From: Hyphomonadaceae bacterium UBA5336
GTDB lineage: Bacteria; Pseudomonadota; Alphaproteobacteria; Caulobacterales; Hyphomonadaceae
DNA length: 64,000 nucleotides
Assembly (NCBI GenBank): GCA_002408125.1
Contig: DHQO01000013.1
Coordinates: 37,088 to 101,087, forward strand
Reading direction: 5' to 3'
The notes beneath the pieces are model-generated. The model searched no databases and was not told the DNA's origin. It was given only the letters and a program-made list of their open reading frames with translations. Below, in pieces: positions 25,947 to 33,729 of this stretch. Position numbers and translations under genes: made by a program. Positions within the stretch are counted from its first letter, which is position 1; the number at the start of each line of letters is the position of its first letter.

Positions 25947-27290
25947 CTATTCCCGGAAGGTCCGGTTCATTGAGTCGGTGAGCGGCTTGACGAGATAGGA
26001 GAGCACGTTGCGGCTTTCGGTCTGCATCATGGCCTCGACCGGCATGCCGGGCACAATCTCGAAATCCTCGCCCAGCGGGGTCTGGTCCGGCAGGGTGATG
26101 GTGACCTCGTAATAACTCATGCCCGATTGCGGATCCTGCACCGTGTCGGCCGAAATGGTCTTCACCGTGGCGGGCACTTCCGGCGTGGAGTCGGCGCTGA
26201 AAGCGGAGAAGCGCAGGCGGGCGGACTGGCCGGGATAGATCTTGTCGATATCCTGCGGCATCACCCGTACCAGGGTCACCAGTTCGTCATTGTCGGGCAC
26301 GATGTGCATCACCGGATCGCCCGGCGCGATCACGCCGCCCACCGTGTGGGTGCGCGAGCCGAGCACAATACCGGCGCGCGGGGCGCGGATATCCAGGCGC
26401 TGCAAGCGGTCTTTCGCGGCCGCGCGCTCGCTGAGCAGGGCGGCGATTTCGGTCTGGACGTCGCCGAGCTGGGCGATCACCTCCTCGCGGAAGCCTTCGG
26501 TCATGCCGAGGATCTCAAGGCGGGTCTCGCCGATCTTCACTTCGGTGGCCGCGCTTTCAGAGCGCAGGGCGTCGATCTGGCCGAGCAGGCTGGATTTCTC
26601 GCGCTGCAGGGCCAGCACCTGCGGGCGTTGGGCCAGGCCGTCACGCAGGAGGGACTGCAGGCCGGTCAGCTCGTCATCGATCAGGCGGGTCTGTTCGATC
26701 TTGGAGAAGATTTCCGCCTCAATACCGGTCATGCCTTCGCGCAGCTGGGAAATCCGCTGGTTCAGGATCGAGACCTGGGTGCGGCGGGATTCGGCGCGCG
26801 TGGTGAACAGGGCGGCCTGGTTGGCCTCGGCGGCGGCCAGGCCGGGCAGGGCGGCAATCTCGGGGGCAAGCGCGCGCAGGGAGATGTCGGATCTGTCGTC
26901 GCGCTCGGCGATGAGGCGGGCTTCGCGGGCGAGCAGGTCGACCAGGCGGGCATCCACGTTTTCCAGCTGGGCGCGGATCGGCGTGCCGTCCAGGCGCAGG
27001 AGCAGCTGGCCTTCCTCGACATGGTCGCCATCGCGCACGGCGATCTCGGCGACGATGCCCCCTTCCAGATGCTGGATCGCCTTGTGGCGCGATTCCACCC
27101 CGACCGAGCCATGGGCCATGACCGCGCCCTCGAAGGGGGCGAGGACACTCCAACCGATCAGGCCGCCGAAGACCAGGACGATGAGCAGCCAGCCGATCAG
27201 GAAATACTTGCCGCCGGTGACGGTGCGCCCCTGAGCCGGCGTACCGGCCATGGCGGGCATTGTGAGGCTAACCATTGGCAGCGTTTCCAT
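25947..27290 (-). CDS. HlyD-family periplasmic adaptor of a type I secretion system (PrtE/AprE-like)
   Basis: A 447-residue membrane fusion protein. One helix at about 28-50 ('YFLIGWLLIVLVFGGLIGW') is followed by the lipoyl half 'HLEGGIVAEIAVRDGDHVEE', a long coiled-coil hairpin at about 110-290, the second lipoyl half 'LDIRAPRAGIVLG' and the beta-barrel 'VMHIVPDNDELV', ending 'RNVLSYLVKPLTDS'. It pairs with the ABC transporter encoded upstream, whose stop it overlaps by 22 bases (ATG at 27290; another ATG at 27275 would cut the overlap to 8). No outer-membrane TolC partner is nearby. Confidence 0.93.
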   Translation of the reverse strand: METLPMVSLTMPAMAGTPAQGRTVTGGKYFLIGWLLIVLVFGGLIGWSVLAPFEGAVMAHGSVGVESRHKAIQHLEGGIVAEIAVRDGDHVEEGQLLLRLDGTPIRAQLENVDARLVDLLAREARLIAERDDRSDISLRALAPEIAALPGLAAAEANQAALFTTRAESRRTQVSILNQRISQLREGMTGIEAEIFSKIEQTRLIDDELTGLQSLLRDGLAQRPQVLALQREKSSLLGQIDALRSESAATEVKIGETRLEILGMTEGFREEVIAQLGDVQTEIAALLSERAAAKDRLQRLDIRAPRAGIVLGSRTHTVGGVIAPGDPVMHIVPDNDELVTLVRVMPQDIDKIYPGQSARLRFSAFSADSTPEVPATVKTISADTVQDPQSGMSYYEVTITLPDQTPLGEDFEIVPGMPVEAMMQTESRNVLSYLVKPLTDSMNRTFRE

Positions 27291-29016
27291 TCTTCACGAC
27301 CGCGACGCGGGGCTGCGTGCCGGCACTGGAATTGCCGCGCATCTGGGCGAGCACCTCATCGCGCGGGCCGAACTGTTTGATCTCGCCGTCGCCGAGCACC
27401 ATGAGCTTGTCGCAATGGGCGATGGCATTGGGGCGGTGGGCGATGATGAGCACGCTGGCGCCGCGCTGCTTCAGGCTGCGAATGGCGCCCTGCAGGGCCG
27501 CTTCGCCCTCGCCGTCGAGATTGGAGTTGGGCTCGTCCAGCACGACAAGCGCCGGCTCGCCATAGAGCGCGCGGGCAAGGCCGATGCGTTGGCGCTGGCC
27601 GTCGGAGAGATAGGCGCCGGCCTGGCCGATCTCGGTGTCGTAGGCATCCGGCAGGCGCAGGATCAGCTCGTGGCAGCCCGCGGCCATGGCGGCGGCGATG
27701 ATAGCTTCGGGTTTCGCCTCCGGGTCGAAGCGGGAAATGTTCTCGCGCACGCTGCCGGCGAAGAGATCCACGCGCTGGGGCAGATAGCCGATCTGGGCGC
27801 CGAGCAAGGCCTCGTCATAGGCGGAGATTTCCGCGCCATCGAGGCGCACCGTGCCGGCCAGGGCCGGCCAGATACCGATGGCGACACGGGCAAGCGTCGA
27901 CTTGCCGGAGGCGCTGGGGCCGATCACGCCGATCACGGTGCCGGCCTCGAGCCTGAAATTGAGGCGTTTCAGCATTGGGGTCTGCAGGCCGGGGGCGGCG
28001 GCGACGACCTTCTCGAAGGCGAGCGTGCCCCTGATCGGCGGCAGCTGCATGGGCTGGCTGTCCTTGCCCTTGATGGCGAGCGCGCCGGAGAGGTTTTTCC
28101 AGGCCGACAGGGCGGTGGCGACGCCGCGCCACTGGCCGACGGTCTGCTCGATCGGGGCGATGGCCCGGCCCATCAGGATGGAGGCGGCGATCATCGCGCC
28201 GTGCGAGGAGACGCCCTCGATGGTCAGCCAGGCGCCGAGGCCGAGAATGCCGGACTGCAAGAGCAAGCGGAAGGCCTTGGTGGAGGAGGAAAAGCCGCTG
28301 AGCGAGCTGCCCGATTTCGCCATGGACTGGTCGGAGGCATCGAAGGCGGCCTTCCAGCGTGCGCGCAGCCGGGCGCGCATGCCGAGCGCGGTGACGACCT
28401 CGGACTGGCGCAGCAATTCATAGGCCTGGCCCTGGGCGCGGCGTTCTTCCTGCTCGGTCTCGGCAATGGTGGAGCGGTTCACGGCCTGGTTCACCAGCGC
28501 GATGGTGATGAGAATCCCCGCTCCGGCCAGGGCCCACAGGCCATAGACCGGATGCAGCATGAAGATCACCGCGAAGAAGAGCGGCGTGAAGGGCGCATCG
28601 AACAGGGCCGGCAGGGCCGGGCTGGCGATGAAGCGGCGCACCATGCGCAGGTCGCGCAGGAACTGGTCGCTGGTGCGCCCGGCATCCTTCATGTTCATCT
28701 CGAAGGTGGCGTCGAGCACGGGTTCGGCGAGGCGTCCCTCGATCTGCGAGGCGGCGACGGAGAACAGGCTCTGGCGGCACCAGTCGAGAATCCCGAGCGT
28801 GAGATAGAGCACGGCAACCAGCCCGGTCAGGGCCACCAGTGTGGGGATCGAGAAGCTCATCAGCACGCGGTCATAGACCTGCAGCATATAGAGCGGCCCG
28901 GTCAGCATCAGCAGGCTGACGAACAGGCTGAATACGCCAAGCCCGATAAATGTCCTGCGCGACGCTGCCAGGGCTTGCGCCGGCAGCGAGGCGTTCGGTT
29001 TCTCGTTCAATGCCAC
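27268..29016 (-). CDS. Type I secretion ABC transporter (PrtD family)
   Basis: A 582-residue half transporter: membrane domain at about 20-290 ('GLGVFSLFVSLLMLTGPLYM', 'QVYDRVL' start typical of PrtD/HasD), and an ATPase with Walker A 'GPSASGKSTLARVA', signature 'YLSDGQRQRIGLARAL', Walker B 'ALVVLDEPNSNLD' and H-loop 'IIAHRP'. Two copies would energise export through HlyD and TolC. The start is a GTG at 29016, chosen for GAGGAA seven bases upstream; no good ATG exists earlier. The cargo is unknown: no RTX gene is in the window. First gene of the 29.0-23.8 kb operon. Confidence 0.93.
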   Translation of the reverse strand: MALNEKPNASLPAQALAASRRTFIGLGVFSLFVSLLMLTGPLYMLQVYDRVLMSFSIPTLVALTGLVAVLYLTLGILDWCRQSLFSVAASQIEGRLAEPVLDATFEMNMKDAGRTSDQFLRDLRMVRRFIASPALPALFDAPFTPLFFAVIFMLHPVYGLWALAGAGILITIALVNQAVNRSTIAETEQEERRAQGQAYELLRQSEVVTALGMRARLRARWKAAFDASDQSMAKSGSSLSGFSSSTKAFRLLLQSGILGLGAWLTIEGVSSHGAMIAASILMGRAIAPIEQTVGQWRGVATALSAWKNLSGALAIKGKDSQPMQLPPIRGTLAFEKVVAAAPGLQTPMLKRLNFRLEAGTVIGVIGPSASGKSTLARVAIGIWPALAGTVRLDGAEISAYDEALLGAQIGYLPQRVDLFAGSVRENISRFDPEAKPEAIIAAAMAAGCHELILRLPDAYDTEIGQAGAYLSDGQRQRIGLARALYGEPALVVLDEPNSNLDGEGEAALQGAIRSLKQRGASVLIIAHRPNAIAHCDKLMVLGDGEIKQFGPRDEVLAQMRGNSSAGTQPRVAVVKNGNAANG

Positions 29017-29405
29017 TTCGTATTCCTCGTTCGGTCGCGTTCCGGGACCCCGCCGGTTGAGTTGCAAAAGCAATGCCACACGTGTCGGGCGAAGATTTAC
29101 GATTGCCCCCGGGGAGGAACCCGCTGATCGGCTGCTCATTCGTGGCCCCAGTAATCGGAAGTGCCCCCCTGCGACAATTCACTGCGCAAAAGCCCTGCCA
29201 GGACGAGTGATTTATGACGGGACTCCGGATTGATACCGCAAACATGTGGCGATCTTGCCGCGCTGAACTGACGCTAACGTCAACGGAAAGCTTGAATTCT
29301 GTGTCAGAGCCAGATACGCACGGCTCGACGCTGAGCCGGGTGACCCCTAGAATGGGGCTGCCCGGCGCTGTGCGCATGAGGAAATTCCAACCAGGAGCCC
29401 AGTCC

Positions 29406-30152
29406 ATGAAGGTGCTTGTCCCCGTCAAACGGGTGATCGATTACAACGTCAAAGTCCGGGTGAAGCCCGACCAGACCGGCGTGGACCTCGCCAATGTGAA
29501 AATGTCCATGAACCCGTTCGATGAGATCTCCGTCGAGGAAGCGGTTCGCATGAAAGAAAACGGCCCGGTCGAAGAGATCGTGGCTGTCTCCATCGGCCCG
29601 CAGCAGGCCCAGGAAACGTTGCGCACCGCGCTCGCCATGGGCGCTGACCGCGCGATCCTGATCAAGACCGACGAAACCGTCGAGCCGCTCGCCGTGGCCA
29701 AGCTGCTGGTGAAGGTGGTCGAGGAAGAGAGCCCGGATCTCGTGATCCTCGGCAAGCAGGCGATCGATGACGACAGCAACCAGACCGGCCAGATGCTCGG
29801 CGCGCTGCTTGGCTGGCCGCAGGGCACCTTCGCTTCGGAAGTGAAGAAGGATGGCGAGAAACTGCTCGTCACCCGCGAGGTGGATGGCGGCCTGCAGACC
29901 GTGGCGCTCGACGGCCCGGCCATCGTGACGGTGGACCTGCGCCTCAACGAGCCGCGCTATGCCTCGCTGCCGAACATCATGAAGGCCAAGAAGAAGCCGC
30001 TCGATACGAAAGAGCCGGCCGATTACGGCGTCGACATTTCCCCGCGCCTGACTGTGGTGAAGGTCACCGAGCCGCCGGTGCGCGAGGCCGGTGAGAAGGT
30101 CGAGGATGTGCCCACCCTGGTGGCGAAACTCAAAGCCAAGGGAGCGATCTGA
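29406..30152 (+). CDS. etfB: Electron transfer flavoprotein subunit beta
   Basis: AMP-binding subunit of ETF, which carries electrons from acyl-CoA dehydrogenases to the quinone pool via ETF-QO. The 248-residue protein opens with 'MKVLVPVKRVIDYNVKVR' and has 'MNPFDEISVEEAVRMKE', 'ALAMGADRAILI' and 'GKQAIDDDSNQTGQM', all diagnostic. The ATG at 29406 has GGAG upstream; a longer open frame is not coding. It overlaps etfA by one base. Confidence 0.98.
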   Translation: MKVLVPVKRVIDYNVKVRVKPDQTGVDLANVKMSMNPFDEISVEEAVRMKENGPVEEIVAVSIGPQQAQETLRTALAMGADRAILIKTDETVEPLAVAKLLVKVVEEESPDLVILGKQAIDDDSNQTGQMLGALLGWPQGTFASEVKKDGEKLLVTREVDGGLQTVALDGPAIVTVDLRLNEPRYASLPNIMKAKKKPLDTKEPADYGVDISPRLTVVKVTEPPVREAGEKVEDVPTLVAKLKAKGAI

Positions 30153-31081
30153 TGGCTGTTCTTGTTATTGCTGAACACGACAATGCGGCCCTGTCGGACG
30201 CGACCCACAAGACCGTGACCGCGGCTGCCAAGTTTGGCGGCGACGTGGATGTGCTGGTGGCCGGCTCGGGCGCCGATGCCATTGCGGCCGCGGCGGCCAG
30301 GATCGACGGTGTGCGCAAGGTGCTGCATGCCGAAGGCGCGCCGTATGAAAAGCAGCTCGCTGAAGCCATGGAAGCGCTGATCGTGCCGCTGATGAGCGGC
30401 TATGACGCGCTGTTCGCCCCGGCCACCACGACCGGCAAGAACGTCACTCCGCGCATTGCCGCCAAGCTCGACGTGATGCAGCTGTCAGATATCACCGATG
30501 TGATCGATGCCGACACGTTCGAGCGTCCGATCTATGCCGGCAACGCGATCATGACGGTGAAATCTGCCGATCCGAAAAAGGTCGTCACCGTGCGCGGCAC
30601 CGCTTTCGATGCGGCCGGCGAGGGTGGCTCTGCTGCTGTCGAGGCCCTGACCGCCCCGGAAGGCCCGTTCAAGTCTTCCTTCGTGTCGGAAGAGATCGTC
30701 GCCAGCGACCGTCCGGAACTGACCGCGGCCAAGCGCGTCGTGTCCGGTGGCCGCGCGCTCGGCTCGGAAGAGGACTTCCAGAAATACATCATCCCGCTGG
30801 CCGACAAGCTCGGCGCGGCCGTCGGTGCCTCGCGCGCCGCGGTGGATGCCGGTTATGCCCCGAACGATTATCAGGTCGGCCAGACCGGCAAGATCGTCGC
30901 TCCGGAGCTTTATGTTGCCGTCGGCATTTCCGGCGCCATCCAGCACCTTGCGGGCATGAAGGACTCCAAGATCATCGTTGCCATCAACAAGGATGAGGAA
31001 GCCCCGATCTTCCAGGTCGCCGATTACGGCCTGGTCGCCGACCTCTTCAAGGCGGTGCCGGAACTGACCGACGCGCTCTAG
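30152..31081 (+). CDS. etfA: Electron transfer flavoprotein subunit alpha
   Basis: FAD-binding subunit of ETF, 309 residues. The C-terminal flavin domain is clear: 'VVSGGRALGSEEDFQKYI', 'GASRAAVDAGYAPNDYQVGQ', 'ISGAIQHLAGMKDSKIIVAI' and 'DYGLVADLF'. Its ATG shares the last base of the etfB stop, so the subunits are made in step. A strong terminator follows. Confidence 0.98.
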   Translation: MAVLVIAEHDNAALSDATHKTVTAAAKFGGDVDVLVAGSGADAIAAAAARIDGVRKVLHAEGAPYEKQLAEAMEALIVPLMSGYDALFAPATTTGKNVTPRIAAKLDVMQLSDITDVIDADTFERPIYAGNAIMTVKSADPKKVVTVRGTAFDAAGEGGSAAVEALTAPEGPFKSSFVSEEIVASDRPELTAAKRVVSGGRALGSEEDFQKYIIPLADKLGAAVGASRAAVDAGYAPNDYQVGQTGKIVAPELYVAVGISGAIQHLAGMKDSKIIVAINKDEEAPIFQVADYGLVADLFKAVPELTDAL

Positions 31082-31107
31082 GCCCGGCGGACAATCCGAA
31101 GAATCTC

Positions 31108-31145
31108 ATGCCCCGGATCGGCTGGTCCGGGGCATGTCATTTTCG
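31108..31145 (+). terminator. Rho-independent terminator after etfBA
   Basis: Perfect arms ATGCCCCGGA (31108-31117) and TCCGGGGCAT (31126-31135) with an 8-base loop, followed by GTCATTTTCG. It ends the etfBA transcript. Confidence 0.8.
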
Positions 31146-31221
31146 TGATCGAATTCCGGTTAGAAAGATGATGACACGTTAAGACTCTTCTGATATCGGC
31201 CTTCGATATATGGAGGACATG

Positions 31222-31353
31222 ATGTCGGAATTGTTCACTGCCGCAGTCGCGCTGGTGGTCGCTGTGATGGCAACTCTTTTAGGTTTCGGGGACTCGCAAG
31301 AAAAAGCCGAGCAATCCCAGCCTGCGCCCGTTGAGCAGTCACTGATCCGCTAG
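31222..31353 (+). CDS. Small predicted membrane protein (43 aa)
   Basis: A short frame with TGGAGGA five bases before the ATG. The protein has one hydrophobic segment ('FTAAVALVVAVMATLLGF') and a short polar tail (Glu/Gln/Ser/Pro). An in-frame ATG at 31210 is less likely because it would precede the ribosome site. Terminators stand on both sides (31108-31145 and 31384-31421), so it forms its own transcription unit. AT content is higher than in the neighbours. I do not recognise it; it could be a small single-pass protein. Confidence 0.55.
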   Translation: MSELFTAAVALVVAVMATLLGFGDSQEKAEQSQPAPVEQSLIR

Positions 31354-31383
31354 ATCAAAGCTTGAACAGATTGCGTCTTGTAT

Positions 31384-31421
31384 AATGGTTCGCCTTATAC
31401 GCGAACCATTTTGTGCTTTTT
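31384..31421 (+). terminator. Rho-independent terminator after the small ORF
   Basis: Arms AATGGTTCGC (31384-31393) and GCGAACCATT (31401-31410), followed by TTGTGCTTTTT. Confidence 0.85.
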
Positions 31422-31464
31422 ATTGCTCGAAATTTCGCCCAGATTCGCGTATTAGCTGTTGCTG

Positions 31465-33567
31465 ATGAGTGACAGCGTACAAAAATCGTCCGACCTGCCC
31501 GTAACGGTCTCTCCCCAGAGCCGGCTTGAAATCGTTCGCGGTGCCGGACGATGGATGCCCTGGGCCGGTCTCATACTGGCCGTGATGTGGTGGGCCTCGC
31601 TGGCGGTTGCCCTGATCACGGTCTTCGACCTCAATGTCATTGCCAGCCAGCCGCCGATCACCCTGATCGGAGGCGGCATGATCGCGGTGCTGCCGGGTCT
31701 CCTGATCCTGATGGCGAGCTTCATGGCGCGGGAAAGCGCGCGTGGTGCGGCGGCCAACACGCTGGTGCTCGAAGCCGCCACACAGCTGCTCGACCCGTCC
31801 GAGGCCAGCCTGCGCAAGGCCGACTCCATGGCTGCGCGGATGACCGCCAGCGCCGAAGAGATCGAACGCTCCTTCGACGAGGTCGTTGCCTCCATGAAGG
31901 CCATGGCCGGCGAGATCGGCGACGAGCGCCTGCGCCTTGAGTCGGTGAGCTATGCCACCGCCGACAATGCCCGCGACCTGGCCGGCCAGCTGGCCGCCGA
32001 GCGCACCTCGCTGGAAGGCCTGATCCGCGACTTGCGCGCCCAGGGCGATACGCTCAACGAAGCCATCCCCCGCCAGGCCGAGCGCATGGTCCAGGCCGCG
32101 CGTACCGCCGCCACCGAGATCGCGCGCGCCGACGAAGCGCTCGACCAGCGCCTGTCGGCCATGCGTGTCTCTACCGACTCGCTCGCCACCGAGCTGAACC
32201 GCCTCAATGCCCTGGCCCGCGATTCCGGCCAGCAGAGCGATGCCGTCCTTCAGGCCGTTGCCGATATCGAGTCGCGCCTGGAGCAGGCCCATGCCCTGGT
32301 CGACGAGGCGATTTCGGCCAGCGATTCGGCTGTCAGCGCCGCGGGCAAGACCGGTGAGGCCCTGCGCGAGGCGGTGTCTTCGGCCCTGTCTGATGCCCGC
32401 AAGGCCTCCATCGAGATCGAGGCGCGCACCCGCGAATCCAGCGAGGAAGCCGCCCGCCAGATCGCCGCGCTGCACGAGTCTGCCGAACAGGCCGGCCAGG
32501 CGCTCAAGCTTGCCGGCGTCGCCGCGCGGGCCGAGAGCGACATCACCGAGCGCCGCCTCAGCCAGGCTTCCACCGCGCTGCAGCGCGCCATCGGCAGCAA
32601 CACGCCGCCCCGCCCGGCAGAGGATGATGACACGCCCATGCTGGCGGAAATTCCGAAGCCGGCTGAGGAAGAAAAGACCCCGCCCGGGCGCGATCATCCG
32701 ACCAATTCCCCGCTCTTTGCCGCCCCGCCGATGCGCCCTGCGCCGGCCGGCAATGGCGCTCGCAGCCCGGCTTCCACTCCCCCCCGGGCTCCGCTCTCGA
32801 ATGGCAATGGAAATGGACATGGCCACGCCGCCGGCAACGGAAATGGCAATGGCAGCGTCCATCCGATTTCTCATGCCGGCCCGCCCGACGGCCCGGTCAA
32901 GAAGATCAGCGACGATGAGCTGTTCGACGGCCATGATGACGAGCCCGCGCCGAAAGCGGCGAGTGAGCCCTTCGCGCCGGACTTTTCCATTTCCATGCCC
33001 GGCCGGATGGAGACCGAACGCACGCCTCACGGCATGCCGGCGACCCCGCCGCCCTTCGATCCGCTCGACGATCTCGACGACGAGATCGAGCTGGAGGCCG
33101 ATGCCGCGCCCGCTCCGCCGAATGCCGTCTCCGAGCCGCGCCCGCCGCAGGCCGCGCCCTCGCGCGAGGAAGCCGGCTGGTCGTCCATCCTCAATGACAT
33201 GGACCGCGAGGCCGCCGGCGAGATGAGCCGGGAGGAAACCGCCGAGACGGTGATCCGCCGGCTGGAGACTGCCGGGGTGCATCTCGCCAATGTCTTCCGT
33301 CCGAAGGACAAGAAGAAGATCGCCCAGGCCGCCCGCAAGGGTGAGCAGCAGCGTCGCCTGGCCATCCAGTCCGCCGCGCGCAACGAGCTGGAACGCGTCG
33401 CCCGCCAGGTGCGCGGCAATGATGCGCTGGCCGATCTCGCCAAGGATTTCGTCTCCATGGAAGCGCCCGATGCCATCGCTGCGCTGGAACGCACCCACGC
33501 GACAAACCGCAACGCCTCCCCGCGCCTGTCAGCCTTCCTGCTGCTCGACGCGGCGATGGGCGGGTAA
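31465..33567 (+). CDS. TipN-like membrane-anchored coiled-coil protein (tentative)
   Basis: A 700-residue protein with two N-terminal membrane helices (about 32-54 and 65-87), then ~280 residues of Ala/Glu/Arg-rich heptad-like coiled coil ('EERIx' type, e.g. 'AEEIERSFDEVVASMKAMAG'), a disordered Pro/Gly/Asn-rich linker at about 385-560 with an Asn-Gly run ('NGNGNGHGHAAGNGNGNG'), and a conserved-looking C-terminal domain of ~130 residues starting at 'GWSSILNDMDRE'. This layout matches the polarity factor TipN of Caulobacter, which marks the new pole; the identification rests on layout and not on motif identity. The ATG at 31465 is chosen over an upstream TTG. Confidence 0.6.
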   Translation: MSDSVQKSSDLPVTVSPQSRLEIVRGAGRWMPWAGLILAVMWWASLAVALITVFDLNVIASQPPITLIGGGMIAVLPGLLILMASFMARESARGAAANTLVLEAATQLLDPSEASLRKADSMAARMTASAEEIERSFDEVVASMKAMAGEIGDERLRLESVSYATADNARDLAGQLAAERTSLEGLIRDLRAQGDTLNEAIPRQAERMVQAARTAATEIARADEALDQRLSAMRVSTDSLATELNRLNALARDSGQQSDAVLQAVADIESRLEQAHALVDEAISASDSAVSAAGKTGEALREAVSSALSDARKASIEIEARTRESSEEAARQIAALHESAEQAGQALKLAGVAARAESDITERRLSQASTALQRAIGSNTPPRPAEDDDTPMLAEIPKPAEEEKTPPGRDHPTNSPLFAAPPMRPAPAGNGARSPASTPPRAPLSNGNGNGHGHAAGNGNGNGSVHPISHAGPPDGPVKKISDDELFDGHDDEPAPKAASEPFAPDFSISMPGRMETERTPHGMPATPPPFDPLDDLDDEIELEADAAPAPPNAVSEPRPPQAAPSREEAGWSSILNDMDREAAGEMSREETAETVIRRLETAGVHLANVFRPKDKKKIAQAARKGEQQRRLAIQSAARNELERVARQVRGNDALADLAKDFVSMEAPDAIAALERTHATNRNASPRLSAFLLLDAAMGG

Positions 33568-33729
33568 GGGCAGACCAACCCGGCTGAATTCATCTCGGCA
33601 GCGAGCGTGGCGTTCGTTATTCAGTTGCTTTTGCTGGGATACAGTGGATGGATTTTCTGGCCGAGGTGACCGGGGGCGTCCCTTCCGAAGGCTGAGCAGG
33701 CTTTAACGGGTCAAACCGGAGACGACGCG

